64,000 nt of DNA from the NCBI RefSeq assembly GCF_011769985.2, contig NZ_CP039734.2, positions 682,001 through 746,000 on the forward strand, written 5' to 3'. Shown here one piece after another: positions 8,747 to 18,825 of the stretch. Source of the DNA: Sulfurospirillum diekertiae (lineage in GTDB: Bacteria; Campylobacterota; Campylobacteria; Campylobacterales; Sulfurospirillaceae). The notes below the pieces were generated by a model. The model was not told the origin of the DNA. It ran no database searches and worked only from the letters and a program-made list of their open reading frames with translations. Within the stretch, counting starts at the first letter, position 1. Each line of letters begins with the position of its first letter. The translations under genes and the position numbers were made by a program.

Positions 8747-8762
8747 ATACAATATATTGTAT
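8747..8762. promoter_or_regulatory. Perfect 16-bp palindrome upstream of the efp promoter
   Basis: ATACAATATATTGTAT is fully self-complementary and ends 14 bases before the likely efp -35 element. It could be an operator, but an A/T-only palindrome in AT-rich DNA can arise by chance. Confidence 0.35.
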
Positions 8763-8776
8763 AAGAATAGGCGATT

Positions 8777-8804
8777 TTGTTGTCGCCACTTTTTTCGCTA
8801 TAAT
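8777..8804 (+). promoter_or_regulatory. Sigma-70-type promoter of efp
   Basis: TTGTTG at 8777-8782, a 16-base spacer and a perfect TATAAT at 8799-8804. The efp start codon is 27 bases further on, with AGGAG in front of it. Confidence 0.6.
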
Positions 8805-8831
8805 GATGAAAACTAAAATTTAGGAGAATGT

Positions 8832-9395
8832 ATGGCCTCTATTTCAATGGGCGACTTAAAAAAAGGGTTAAAGATCGAAATTAACGGTACACCGTATAAA
8901 ATCGTAGAGTATCAACATGTTAAACCGGGCAAAGGTGCGGCATTTGTACGTTGTAAAATCAAATCATTTATGGATGGCAAAGTTATCGAAAAAACATTTC
9001 ATGCAGGCGATAAATGTGAAACACCACATCTTGAAGATAAAATCATGCAGTTTTTGTATGATGATGGTGAGTTCTTACAATTTATGGACAGCGTATCGTA
9101 TGAGCAAATTGCCTTATCACACGATCAAGTGGGCGAAGCAGCGGACTGGATCATTGATGGTATGAATGTAGATATGCTGTACCATAATGGTAAACCTATC
9201 AGCGTTGAAGCACCTCAATTTGTTGAGCTTAAAATCGTTGAGACTCCTCCTAACTTTAAAGGAGATACTCAAGGTGGTAAAAAACCTGCAACGCTTGAGA
9301 GTGGTGCTGTTGTTCAAGTACCTTTCCACGTGGTTGAAGGCGATGTCATCAAAGTTGACACCGTTCGCGGTGAGTATTTAGAAAAAGTCAAATAA
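8832..9395 (+). CDS. efp: Translation elongation factor P
   Basis: A 187-residue EF-P, which binds ribosomes stalled on polyproline and helps form the peptide bond. The N-terminal KOW domain carries the tip lysine in the loop [12 protein letters not shown] (Lys34), the residue that is beta-lysylated in bacteria with EpmA/EpmB. The two OB-like domains follow and the length is normal. The ATG is preceded by AGGAG and a good promoter; a strong terminator follows, so it is a single-gene transcript. Confidence 0.97.
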   Translation: MASISMGDLKKGLKIEINGTPYKIVEYQHVKPGKGAAFVRCKIKSFMDGKVIEKTFHAGDKCETPHLEDKIMQFLYDDGEFLQFMDSVSYEQIALSHDQVGEAADWIIDGMNVDMLYHNGKPISVEAPQFVELKIVETPPNFKGDTQGGKKPATLESGAVVQVPFHVVEGDVIKVDTVRGEYLEKVK

Positions 9396-9396
9396 T

Positions 9397-9408
9397 CTTA
9401 CATGTAAA
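9397..9408. repeat. TTTACATGTAAA palindrome, one mismatch, stop-proximal
   Basis: CTTACATGTAAA begins two bases after the efp stop and runs into the left arm of the efp terminator. Confidence 0.8.
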
Positions 9409-9441
9409 AACATAGTACAGGTGATTGTACTATGTTTTTAC
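9404..9441 (+). terminator. Strong terminator after efp
   Basis: A perfect 16-bp stem, GTAAAAACATAGTACA (9404-9419) with TGTACTATGTTTTTAC (9426-9441), around a six-base loop. The right arm itself supplies a T5 run. Confidence 0.8.
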
Positions 9442-9465
9442 GCTCTCTCCTCGCTTCTTTCATGT

Positions 9466-9471
9466 TATAAT
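9466..9471 (+). promoter_or_regulatory. Probable -10 element for the first chemoreceptor gene
   Basis: TATAAT 34 bases before the receptor's ATG at 9506. AGGAG at 9494-9498 is the ribosome site that fixes this start rather than an upstream in-frame one. No clear -35 is seen. Confidence 0.45.
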
Positions 9472-9505
9472 AACTCCAACTCAATCGTTTGATAGGAGTG
9501 TTGCC

Positions 9506-11363
9506 ATGTTGACGAATCTCTCCATTAAAGCACGTAATATTTTATTGGCCTGTGTTGTTGTCTTGGGTCTTACCGCAATTCATTCAACGGCAAAATTTTT
9601 TCATGATAAAGAAAAAGTTCTTTTAACGCTTCGTGAGAATATCTCTTCGCTTAAAGAAGATATTTTGACACTTCGTAAACATGAAAAAGACTTTTTAATG
9701 CGTCATGATGTTACGTATGAAAAAGCACTGTTAGAATCATCCACTAAACTGTTGGAACGTTTAAAAATTATTACCCAAACAGCAGATGAAAAAGGCATTA
9801 ATACCAGCAATCTTAAGCAGTTGCAAGAGGTTATCACTACCTATGTACGTATTTTTAATGAAGTAGCCGCTCAAAAAAAGAGAATAGGTCTCAGTCCTGA
9901 AGAGGGGCTTGAAGGACAAATGCGTCAAGCGATTCATGAAGCGGAGAGTGGTTTTAAAGATCTTAAAGATTATAAAATGCAAACGTTAATGCTGACATTA
10001 CGCCGCAATGAAAAAGATTTTATGCTCAGGTTATCTCCAAAATATGCAGAAGAACATCGTATGAATTATGAAAAAGCACTTGAGTATGCACGCAGTCATG
10101 AAGAGCTTGCTTTTTCTATCAAACTTCTCGAAACGTATCGTCAGAGTTTTGTTGAATTTGTGAAGGCCTATGAAGTATTAGGGCTGGATGAAAAGAGTGG
10201 ACTGAATGGAAAGCTTCGTGATACGGTGCACCAAACTGAAGTGCTTGTGGCACAATCCACCCAAACACTTGACACTGAAATTGATGAAAGTATTCGTAAA
10301 ACAACCGTGATTTACGTCATTGTAGGTGGAACGATCGTGGGCATTGTGTTATGCCTGATTTTTTTGATTATACGTAGTGTTTTAGTTCCATTACGTGCGT
10401 TAACCAAAGCGATTGTCGCCAACGAACGCGATCTAACCCTTCGTTATAGTACGCCTTACAATGATGAGCTTAAAGAGATTGTGGATGCACTCAATGCCTT
10501 TATGGAGCGGTTGCGAAAGATTGTTATCGGTGCGATTCATGCCAGTGACGAGAATGCTGCCGTATCGCATGAACTCTCGACCACATCCAACAACATCGGT
10601 AAACGTGCGGAAGAAGAGAGTCACATCGTGGCGCGCACGACTCAAACGGGCAATCAAGCACGTGATAACATCGATGAATCGGTGGATAACTCCAAAAAGG
10701 CACAAGTTGAAATTATCCAAACCAACGAGGCACTCACGGAAGCCAATCAAATTTTTACGGTTTTAATTGCAAAAATTGAGCAAACAGCTGTCGTCGAGAG
10801 TGAGTTACAAACCAAAATGGTCACACTTTCGCATGATGCTGAGAATGTCAAAGGAATTTTAAGCGTGATTAGTGACATCGCCGATCAGACCAACTTATTG
10901 GCACTCAATGCTGCCATCGAAGCGGCACGCGCAGGTGAACATGGTCGAGGATTTGCGGTTGTGGCGGATGAGGTGCGTAAATTGGCGGAACGAACACAGA
11001 AAAGTTTGGTCGAAATCCACGCAACGGTGAGTGTCATAGTGCAAGCGATTGTCAATGCTGCCGCGCAGATAGAACAAAATGCAACACTGTTTGAAGGTCT
11101 TGTAACCCAATCGGGCGGAAGTTTCCCATAAAATAGACACGTCGGTGCTTCTCATGGGCAATGCCATTAACGTGGTCGCTTTAGCCACCCGTACTTCGGA
11201 AGAGACCGGCAGTGAGATCAAAACGATTGTCGATGAGATTAATGAGATCAACCATATCACATCAAGCAATGCAAGAGACATCGAAGAGATTGCTTCAGCG
11301 GCAGAACATCTGCACAGCGTGACGCAAAAACTCAACGACCAGTTACACTATTTTAAAGTTTAA
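9506..11363 (+). pseudogene. Chemoreceptor (MCP) with HBM-type sensor, frameshifted near the 3' end
   Basis: A methyl-accepting chemotaxis protein: TM1 (about residues 11-28), a helical periplasmic sensor with two related motifs ([11 protein letters not shown] and [11 protein letters not shown]) as in helical-bimodular (HBM) domains, TM2 (about 270-290), HAMP and a signalling domain with the hairpin tip [20 protein letters not shown]. The frame opened at 9506 stops at 11131. Dropping one G at 11117 (TCG GGC [G] GAA GTT TCC CAT) lets the protein continue as [18 protein letters not shown] to a normal end at 11363, 618 aa in all. As it stands the last part of the returning signalling helix is lost. 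This may be a real mutation or a sequence error. A DJ-1 gene follows. Confidence 0.85.
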
Positions 11364-11378
11364 AACAAGGAGTTCAAA

Positions 11379-11930
11379 ATGAGTAAAAAAGTGATTGTCC
11401 CTTTGGCGGAGGGATTTGAAGAGATCGAAGCCTTGAGTATTGTCGATATTTTAAGACGCGCAGGGATTGAGGCGGTGATGGCAGGCTTAGAATCTTTACA
11501 TGTAAAAGGAGCACACGGTGTTACCGTCGTAGCAGACGCACTTTTAAAAGAGTTAGATGGAAACAGTTTTGATATGATAGCGCTTCCTGGAGGACTCCCC
11601 GGAGCGACCAATTTAGCCGCCGATAAAACGACCCAAGCACTCCTAAAAGCATTTGATGCCAAAGGCAAAGCGATAGCCGCTATTTGTGCCGCTCCTTATG
11701 CGCTTAAAACGGCGGGCGTGCTTAAAAATACCTACACGTGTTACCCAGGATTTCAGGCTAAAATTGGCGAAGAAGGGTACACCGCAAACGCTAAAGTGAT
11801 CAAAGAAGACAATGTAACAACATCGCAAGGGCCTAGCACCGCCATGCTATTTGCACTCTCACTCGTGGAACAGTTGTGCTCTAAAAATGTAGCGGATGCG
11901 TTAGCCAAAGATTTATTGATAGTGTCATAG
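11379..11930 (+). CDS. DJ-1/PfpI-family protein (YajL/ThiJ-like)
   Basis: A 183-residue single-domain protein of the DJ-1/PfpI superfamily, close to YajL. It shows the reactive-cysteine elbow AAICAAP (Cys103), the acidic Glu near the N-terminus (PLAEGFEEIE) and ALPGGLPGA. Family members have been linked to oxidative stress, chaperone activity and glyoxal handling; the substrate here is unknown. AAGGAG precedes the ATG. It lies 15 bases after one chemoreceptor gene and 25 before the next, so the three may share a transcript. The iterated palindrome is embedded at 11495 and read as LHVK. Confidence 0.88.
   Translation: MSKKVIVPLAEGFEEIEALSIVDILRRAGIEAVMAGLESLHVKGAHGVTVVADALLKELDGNSFDMIALPGGLPGATNLAADKTTQALLKAFDAKGKAIAAICAAPYALKTAGVLKNTYTCYPGFQAKIGEEGYTANAKVIKEDNVTTSQGPSTAMLFALSLVEQLCSKNVADALAKDLLIVS
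11495..11506. repeat. TTTACATGTAAA palindrome, intragenic
   Basis: Exact copy inside the DJ-1 gene, read as LHVK. Confidence 0.9.
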
Positions 11931-11955
11931 TAGGCACAAAATAGGAGATTGTGGT

Positions 11956-13567
11956 ATGTTGTCGAAAATTAAAGTTAAACTCATTTTTTTATTTGTCATT
12001 TTATGTGTTGGTTTTGGTATTATTGGTTTTGATACCATTAAGATGGGCTCCGATGCAAAAGGTGTTGCGGTGCGTTTTCAGGCGCTTCAACGTCTTGAAG
12101 CTGATGTCTTGACGTGCATGATGGATCTTCGAGGTTTTCAGCTTTTGGGCAATCCAAAAATGCTCGAACACTATGAGCAAAGTTATCAAAAATCATCGCA
12201 AACTATTGACAAGCTGGCAACCATTTTTTTTAAGTAAAGTCAATCAAGAAAAAATAGCAGCCATTAAAAAGAATTTTGAAGAGTGGCATACCATGAATGT
12301 GCCACGTGTGAAGATTTTAGCACAGTATGGTAAAGGGGTCAACGACCCAACGTTTGAGCAATACCATCCAGCAGAACACGCAACACTTAACACCTTAACG
12401 CAAGAGAGTGCCGTACATTTTGATACCTTAGTGGAACAGTTACAGTCCCTAACGAAAAGTGTTGAAAAAACAAATTTCGCACGTTTAGATACGGATGAGT
12501 GGGTCAATAAAATTGCGCTAGTCATTATTTTAATGGTTGTATCTGTTGCATTTATGATGATTGCGCGAAGTATTCACCGCTCTGTTGCTGAAGCTCAAAG
12601 CAAATGCGAACAGATGCGTCAGAGCAAAGCGCTCAATATGTCACTGCAAATTTCCAGCCATGACGAGATTAGCGAAACCATGCAAACGGTCAATGCTCTT
12701 TTGAATGAAATAGCGACGGCGATTGCGCAAGCCAAAGATAATGCGGCTGAAAATGCTTCGGTGGCGGAAGAGCTTTCCAGTACCAGCCTAGAGATTGGTA
12801 AACGCGCGGAAGAGGAAGCTAATGTGGTAAAAGAGACTACCAAGGAAGCCGAAACGGTTGCTTTAGAAATTGAACGCACGAGTGCCGATGTAACCCGTGT
12901 TAAAGAGACGATTTATACCGCGCAAAAGAGCCTTTTGTTGGCGCAAAATTTGTTGAACGAAACGATTGCACAACTGGATGATACGGTTCATGCAGAATCA
13001 GACATTAACGCGCGTCTCAATCAGCTCTCACAGGATACCGATCAAGTGAAGAGTGTGTTGGATGTCATTAGCGATATTGCAGAGCAGACCAATCTTTTAG
13101 CACTGAATGCTGCAATAGAAGCGGCAAGGGCAGGGGAGCATGGGCGTGGATTTGCTGTCGTGGCGGATGAAGTGCGCAAGTTGGCGGAGCGAACCCAAAA
13201 GAGCTTGGTGGAGACCAATGCAACGATCAATGTGATTGTTCAGTCTATTCAAGATATTTGTGGGCAAATGAATCATAATGCAAAGCGTATTCATGATTTG
13301 GGCGCGTTCTCCGTTAAAGTCAGTACACAAACGGGTGATGCGGTCAGTTTGCTCGATGAAAGCGCTCATGCTGCCGATGGTGTTGTTGCAAAAGCAGAAA
13401 ACAATGTTAAGCGTATCAATACCGCCGTCATTCATAAAATCGAAGCGATCAATAGCCTTTCAAGTTCCAATGCAAGAAGTGTCGAAGAGATCGCTGCTGC
13501 CGCTGAACATTTGGCACGTTTATCGGAGAGTTTGAGCCTCACGTTAGCACAATTTAAAACCGCGTAA
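11956..13567 (+). pseudogene. Chemoreceptor (MCP), frameshifted in a T8 tract
   Basis: TM1 (about residues 7-25), a four-helix-type periplasmic sensor, TM2, HAMP and a full MCP signalling domain. The frame from the ATG at 11956 ends at 12237, after ATIFFK. The rest is open in another frame and continues as [14 protein letters not shown]. The switch lies at eight Ts (12224-12231); with seven Ts the codons read ATT TTT TTA AGT AAA and one 536-residue protein results, matching the 537-residue paralogue next door. A homopolymer can vary between cells (phase variation), be read through by slippage, or be a sequencing error. As written, only an 93-residue fragment is made from the natural start. 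Confidence 0.85.
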
Positions 13568-13570
13568 CCT

Positions 13571-13582
13571 TTTACATGTAAA
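13571..13582. repeat. TTTACATGTAAA palindrome, stop-proximal
   Basis: Exact copy starting four bases after the chemoreceptor stop and directly before a terminator stem. Confidence 0.9.
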
Positions 13583-13583
13583 G

Positions 13584-13617
13584 CTTATACCTCTTTGCAA
13601 AATCTAAGAGGTATAAG
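13584..13617 (+). terminator. Terminator after the second chemoreceptor
   Basis: CTTATACCTCTT (13584-13595) pairs perfectly with AAGAGGTATAAG (13606-13617) around a 10-base loop. No long T-run follows. Confidence 0.6.
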
Positions 13618-13715
13618 TGACTACACTGTCTTCCTATAAAACAAAACTAATAATACTAAGAATGAATTAAGTGAATAAAATATATTATTGCATACTATTT
13701 TATTAAAGGATAATA

Positions 13716-15329
13716 ATGTCAATTTCAACAATTAAAAGTAAACTGATACTTCTTTTGGTCGTATTGCTTACCAGTTTTGGTATTTTAGGTTACGAACTAA
13801 ACCATTTGTCTAGTGTTGGAAAAGTGGCAGCGATGCGCTTGGCGGGGACGAGCGAGATAGAAGAACATATTTTACAAATGCGGTTAGAGCAATGGAATTA
13901 TCAAATTTATTTTCAACAAAAAAATCTTGATAGGTATAAAGAGCATTATGAAGACGCTGTTAAAAAAATGGAGACGCTCTCTGGGCAGTTGCTTTTGAAA
14001 ACCAATCAAGAAAAAGTGATCACCATTAAAAAAGGTCTTGAGGCGTGGTATGCTCTTGACGAACAGCGCATGGCACTTTGGAAAAAATATGGGAAAAAAG
14101 TGCATGAGCCCTCTTTTGAGGTAGACCATAAGGCTGATTATGAGATGCTGGAACGCATAGCCAAAGAGAGTGGCGAAATATTTAATCCATTATTGGTACA
14201 GCTTAAAGATATTCATGATCAGATTAAAACAGTCAATTTTGAAAAACTTGATACGGCTAAACTAACGTCGATTACACTACTGATCGTGGTTATTATCGTA
14301 GTGCTGATCATCTTTTTTATCATCAATTCATCGATACAATCTTCTGTAGAGCGTGCGAAAAAAAGCTGTGATGCGATAATTCATACGAAAGATTTAAGTC
14401 TGAAAATAGAAACTGGTAGTCACGATGAGATTAGTGGCATTACCCATGCTGTCAATACGCTTTTGGCGGAACTCAAAAATGCCATTTCAAATGCAAAAAG
14501 CAATGCTATTGAAAATGCTTCTGTGGCTGAGGAGCTCTCTAGTACCAGTTTGCAAATTGGTAAGCGTGCCGAAGAGGAGTCTGCTATCGTCTTTCAAACA
14601 ACAAGCGATGCGGGGATCGTTTCATCACAGATGGATGAAGCCAGTAGCCAAGCCAAAAAAGTCAAAGATGTCACTGGCAATGCTCAAAAGAGCTTTACTA
14701 TTGCCCAAGATTTGCTCGAAGAGACCATCGCGCAACTCAACCAAACCGCACACGCGGAAGCTACCATCAATGAGCGCCTTAACCACCTTTCTGAAGAGGC
14801 TCAACAGGTACGATCTGTTTTAGATGTGATTGGTGATATTGCCGATCAAACGAACTTACTAGCACTCAATGCCGCGATTGAAGCCGCGCGTGCGGGAGAA
14901 CATGGACGTGGATTTGCCGTCGTTGCCGATGAAGTGCGAAAATTGGCGGAGCGAACCCAGAAAAGTTTGGTGGATACCAACGCAACGGTAAATGTCATCG
15001 TTCAATCCATCGGCGATATCAGCGGCGAGATGAATGGCAATGCGAAACGCATCCATGAGTTAACGGAATTTTCCACCAAAGTAACGACTCAAACGAGTGA
15101 TGCAGTGGCGATGCTGGCACAAAGCGTTGAAGCGACGGACGAAGTGGTTAACAAAGCCGATTCCAATGTTAAATTGATTCAAAGTGCAGTTATTGAAAAA
15201 ATTAGCACGATTAATGAACTCTCAAGCTCAAATGCGAGAAGTGTCGAAGAGATCGCCTCTGCGGCTGAACATCTCTCCAAGCTAGCAGGTTCACTCAGTA
15301 GCACGCTCTCCCAGTTTAAAACCGCGTAA
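13716..15329 (+). CDS. Methyl-accepting chemotaxis protein, intact paralogue
   Basis: A 537-residue chemoreceptor of the same plan as the preceding frameshifted one: TM1 (about 10-26), a helical periplasmic sensor to about residue 185, TM2 (about 190-212), HAMP, then the signalling domain with [20 protein letters not shown] at about 380. No CheR/CheB-tethering pentapeptide is seen at the C-terminus. Its signalling half is very similar to both upstream receptors while the sensor halves differ, the usual pattern of duplicated receptors with diverging ligand specificity. It has its own leader (149 bases) and a terminator, so it is probably transcribed alone. The ligand is unknown. Confidence 0.93.
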   Translation: MSISTIKSKLILLLVVLLTSFGILGYELNHLSSVGKVAAMRLAGTSEIEEHILQMRLEQWNYQIYFQQKNLDRYKEHYEDAVKKMETLSGQLLLKTNQEKVITIKKGLEAWYALDEQRMALWKKYGKKVHEPSFEVDHKADYEMLERIAKESGEIFNPLLVQLKDIHDQIKTVNFEKLDTAKLTSITLLIVVIIVVLIIFFIINSSIQSSVERAKKSCDAIIHTKDLSLKIETGSHDEISGITHAVNTLLAELKNAISNAKSNAIENASVAEELSSTSLQIGKRAEEESAIVFQTTSDAGIVSSQMDEASSQAKKVKDVTGNAQKSFTIAQDLLEETIAQLNQTAHAEATINERLNHLSEEAQQVRSVLDVIGDIADQTNLLALNAAIEAARAGEHGRGFAVVADEVRKLAERTQKSLVDTNATVNVIVQSIGDISGEMNGNAKRIHELTEFSTKVTTQTSDAVAMLAQSVEATDEVVNKADSNVKLIQSAVIEKISTINELSSSNARSVEEIASAAEHLSKLAGSLSSTLSQFKTA

Positions 15330-15331
15330 AC

Positions 15332-15343
15332 TTTACATGTAAA
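15332..15343. repeat. TTTACATGTAAA palindrome, stop-proximal
   Basis: Exact copy starting two bases after the chemoreceptor stop and overlapping the left arm of the terminator. Confidence 0.9.
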
Positions 15344-15360
15344 GAGTAGAAATACTCTTT
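15341..15360. terminator. Bidirectional terminator between chemoreceptor and mutS7
   Basis: AAAGAGTA and TACTCTTT form an 8-bp stem around a GAAA loop. It lies between convergent genes and can serve both. Confidence 0.6.
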
Positions 15361-18307
15361 ACTTCTCTTCGTAGTGGAGTTTTAAACCGTCACTGCCCAT
15401 CACAAAACCGCTAATGACGATCTTCCCCTCATGCACCAGTTTATGATGCTTGGCACACAATGGGATGAGATTATAGCGGTGGTTTTGGTGAAAGTGGTCG
15501 ATGTTGCCGTGCTCATCCGCACACTCTTGCGCTTTGATGTGATGCACTTCATCAACGTATTCATCGCACAGCGCACACTTGGCAAGGTAGAGGTTTTTGT
15601 TGTATTTACTGCGTTTTTTCTGCTTTAAAAGCTCTACGTCAACCAGTTCTCCCGCAAGGCTTCTTCGAATGTCATACGCGGTTTTAATGAAGGTTGGATC
15701 CATATGCAACGACTTGGCAAACTCCAAACCGTACAGTGAACTTCCGCTTCCAATTTCCAGTTTGCGGTTGTACAAGAGTTTGTCGCTCTCTTCATCATAA
15801 CTCACACCTAAATGCAGGTAAATCACCTTTTTAAGCTCCGAAATGAGTGAAAGGCGATTTAGTTGGTGTAAGTGCGTAGCAAAGACAAAGAAAGAGCCAA
15901 GAGAGTGCATTTTGATGACGCTACTCGCCACAATCGCCAACGCCGATTCGGTCTCCGTTCCATGGCTGATCTCATCACCCAGAACAAGTGAAAACTCTGT
16001 AGCGCGGTTAAAGATATTTTTGAGCTCCAACATCTCAACGGTAAAGGTGGAGAGCCCTTTGTAGAGATTGTCATGGCTGATGATGCGTGTAAAGATTTTA
16101 TCGAACAGATGAAACCGCAGACTTGCACACGGTACAAAAAAGCCTGCTTGCGCCATAATGACCGCAATGCCAAGGCTTTTCATGAGCGAGGATTTACCGC
16201 TGGAGTTGATGCCATAGAGCAAAATGCCTTGCACATCATCAGTACTGCACGCTTCAAGCGTGACGTGATCGTGCGTGATCTCTGGCGTGCTATGGCCTAA
16301 GAAAAGATCGTTGGGGATGTAGATGCCATTCTCTTCGCGCGATTCGATGAGCGGATGACGAAGCCCAATGGCTTCAATAAAACGCCCTTTCTCTTGCATA
16401 GGAAGAAGTTCAGGTCTGACGTAGTTGTATAAAATGGCGCATTTGGCGTTACTCAGAGCGACATCCAGCGTTCCCACAAACGAGATGAGGTGCTCTAATG
16501 TCAACGCATAATGCGTCTCGATTTTTTCCAGTATCTCATCGTAGCGCTGTTTCACGAGCGCAATCATCTGAAGGTTACTGAGCGTAATCTCTTGGGAAAT
16601 CTCCTCAATCAGTGAGGCTGAAATCTTCACGCTGTTTTTGAGATGTTTGTAACTGAAATCTTTGAAAAAATAGTGTTGCTCGCCAATGGTGATGAAGCTT
16701 TGCATCAGTTTGTCTTCAATGAGTGCAAAACGGTTTTTACTCATCGTGATGTAGTGTCCTTCGCTTTCCAACCATTCGATACTGAGCGTGGAGCGGTTGC
16801 TCTCTTCAAAGAGCGCTTCGATATGGCTTGCGATGTGCTCTAGGGCACTAAAACGCTCCTGTTTACTCTGCTCAATTTTATCGATTTGGGGGAAAATACC
16901 TCTTTGAAACAGGTTTTCGTTGATTTGATCTTTACGAAATTTCGCACAAATATCCAGCACAAACGTGCTTTTTAGCATCAAAAGAAGCGCTTCACTTTCA
17001 TCAAAAAGCTCTTTGGGAATGGGCACTTTTTTAAGCTCTGCTGCTTTGAGAATGCCTAAAATTGCTTCCAGTGATGTGCCGAGGTAATCCAGCTCCAATG
17101 GGTGCAACTTTTTAAGCGCAATCCGCCTTAAAATGCGTTCCAAATCGTAGACTTGCTTGAGTGCAATTTCAAATTTTTTATAATCGTTGATGAGTTGAGC
17201 ACTTAAATCAAAACGCTCATTTAAGGTTTTGAGATCACAAATGGGATTGAGTAAACGCTCTTTTAACAGTCGTTTTCCGATGGCCGTTGAGGTCTGGTCA
17301 ATGAGGGTTAAAAGGGTCATCTCCGAAGGGTTTTTGGAGATGATGTCGAGCTGTTCGAGTGCGTTGTTGCCGATGTAGAGGTAACGACTGTTCCCCAGCA
17401 AAATGGGGCGGCTCATCTTCTCAATGATATTAGCATCGTGTTCGATGATAAAATCGCATAAAATCGCCAACGATTCGCTCGCATACGGGTAGCGTTCGAT
17501 GTCAAGGTACTCGATCGGAGAAAGCAGAGAGCGAATGGCGTAAATGCGTCCAAAAAGCTCGTTTTGATAGCTCACTTTTAGGCGCTCTTTGTTGATGCAG
17601 TGTACGACACTCGGTGTAATTTCAAGGTAGTTTTGCACCCACTCTTTATCGATGCTCTCCGTGTTAAACGTGAGCACAATTTCGCTGGTTTTATAGGTCT
17701 GTAAAAGGTTAAAAATCTCGTCTAGTGCGTAGGTTTTATCTTCTCTCGTGCCATGCACTTCGTTGATCATCGTCTTACCGGTGGTGACATCAATCGCGCT
17801 GTAGCCAACAGAATAGATCTGGTGATTGCAGTCGATCAGCAAAGAGACGAGGTAGTTTTCACTGGATTCGATGAGATAATCAAAGTTCGTTCCGGGGCTG
17901 ATGATGTTGGAGATGTAACGTTTGACATGCGGTGGCTCGCCCTTTTGGCGTACCAAAACGATGGTGTATTTTTTACTTTGAACCAGACGGTTGAGGTAGC
18001 GATCCAGCGAAACAGAGGGGATGCCTGCAAGAAGGGGATTTTGGAGTGAATTTTCTAAAATGGATTTGTTTTTTCGGGTGAGTTGGATGTTTAAAAGCTC
18101 ACTCACTTCTTTGGCTTTGCCGATTTGGTGGGTTTCGTTGTTGACTTCGTAGGTTTCAAAAAAAGAGCCAATTTCCATAAAAACAATCGTGTTTTTGCCA
18201 TATTTTGATTCAAAAAAGAGCTGAAGATCGAAGTAAATTTCAGTGAGTAGTCTCTCTTTTGAGCAGAGCATTTGAGCAATATTTTCAAGCATTCGTGTCG
18301 TTTCCAC
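15359..18307 (-). CDS. MutS7-type mismatch-repair ATPase with C-terminal HNH nuclease
   Basis: About 980 residues. The N-terminal mismatch-binding region has the F-x-E motif (SFFETYEVN, about 46-50). The MutS core and ABC-type ATPase follow: Walker [10 protein letters not shown] near 698, Walker [13 protein letters not shown] near 776. The last ~75 residues form an HNH domain: CALC near 909, then VHHIKAQE, N-x-IPLC and KHHKLVH. This MutS-plus-HNH plan is that of MutS7, known from Campylobacterota, giant viruses and octocoral mitochondria (mtMutS). It may bind mismatches and cut DNA itself, without MutL/MutH. The start is uncertain: GTG at 18307 or ATG at 18292, neither with a well-spaced ribosome site. 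It is divergent from the DUF2721 gene. Confidence 0.88.
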   Translation of the reverse strand: METTRMLENIAQMLCSKERLLTEIYFDLQLFFESKYGKNTIVFMEIGSFFETYEVNNETHQIGKAKEVSELLNIQLTRKNKSILENSLQNPLLAGIPSVSLDRYLNRLVQSKKYTIVLVRQKGEPPHVKRYISNIISPGTNFDYLIESSENYLVSLLIDCNHQIYSVGYSAIDVTTGKTMINEVHGTREDKTYALDEIFNLLQTYKTSEIVLTFNTESIDKEWVQNYLEITPSVVHCINKERLKVSYQNELFGRIYAIRSLLSPIEYLDIERYPYASESLAILCDFIIEHDANIIEKMSRPILLGNSRYLYIGNNALEQLDIISKNPSEMTLLTLIDQTSTAIGKRLLKERLLNPICDLKTLNERFDLSAQLINDYKKFEIALKQVYDLERILRRIALKKLHPLELDYLGTSLEAILGILKAAELKKVPIPKELFDESEALLLMLKSTFVLDICAKFRKDQINENLFQRGIFPQIDKIEQSKQERFSALEHIASHIEALFEESNRSTLSIEWLESEGHYITMSKNRFALIEDKLMQSFITIGEQHYFFKDFSYKHLKNSVKISASLIEEISQEITLSNLQMIALVKQRYDEILEKIETHYALTLEHLISFVGTLDVALSNAKCAILYNYVRPELLPMQEKGRFIEAIGLRHPLIESREENGIYIPNDLFLGHSTPEITHDHVTLEACSTDDVQGILLYGINSSGKSSLMKSLGIAVIMAQAGFFVPCASLRFHLFDKIFTRIISHDNLYKGLSTFTVEMLELKNIFNRATEFSLVLGDEISHGTETESALAIVASSVIKMHSLGSFFVFATHLHQLNRLSLISELKKVIYLHLGVSYDEESDKLLYNRKLEIGSGSSLYGLEFAKSLHMDPTFIKTAYDIRRSLAGELVDVELLKQKKRSKYNKNLYLAKCALCDEYVDEVHHIKAQECADEHGNIDHFHQNHRYNLIPLCAKHHKLVHEGKIVISGFVMGSDGLKLHYEEK

Positions 18308-18375
18308 CTCTGTAAATTGGTTAGATTATAGCGCACGGAAGCATAAAGTTTGGTTTGATAAAAGCCGTTTTAAGG

Positions 18376-18381
18376 TACAAT
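18376..18381 (+). promoter_or_regulatory. Probable -10 element for the DUF2721 gene
   Basis: TACAAT 27 bases before the ATG at 18408, with AAAGGA as ribosome site. It lies in the divergent gap with mutS7. Confidence 0.35.
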
Positions 18382-18407
18382 AAAAGCACTTAATGTAAAG
18401 GATAACC

Positions 18408-18815
18408 ATGGACATTGAAATTTCAACGCCCGCACTTTTATTTCCCGCCGTTTCACTCCTTTTGCTTGCCTATACCAACCGTTTTCTAGCAGTCGCACAA
18501 CTGGTTCGTATGCTTCATCGTCAATCGCAAGAGAGAGAAAATTGTGAAGAGTACAAGCAAATTCAAAGTTTAAAACACCGTTTGGAATTGACCAAATGGA
18601 TGCAGTTTTTTGGAGTTCTCTCCATTCTTCTTTGCACTCTCTCTATGTTTGAACTTTTCCTAGGACTTTTTGGCATCGGGAAACAAATTTTTGGACTCAG
18701 TCTTATTGCCATGTGTGTGTCGCTTTTTATCTCCCTTTGGGAAGTCATGATCTCCACGCATGCCTTGAATATGGAACTCAGCGATATGAATGATCGATGT
18801 AAAATAAAAAAATAA
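18408..18815 (+). CDS. DUF2721-family small membrane protein
   Basis: A 135-residue integral membrane protein with about three hydrophobic segments (LLFPAVSLLLLAYTNRFLAV near the N-terminus; FFGVLSILLCTLSMFELFLG; LSLIAMCVSLFISLWEV) and a charged cytoplasmic loop between the first two. The pattern, including FPAVSLLLLAYTNRFLAVAQLVR, fits DUF2721, a family of unknown function. It lies 11 bases before the S1-domain protein gene, so they are probably cotranscribed. Confidence 0.75.
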   Translation: MDIEISTPALLFPAVSLLLLAYTNRFLAVAQLVRMLHRQSQERENCEEYKQIQSLKHRLELTKWMQFFGVLSILLCTLSMFELFLGLFGIGKQIFGLSLIAMCVSLFISLWEVMISTHALNMELSDMNDRCKIKK

Positions 18816-18825
18816 AGAAGTCATT

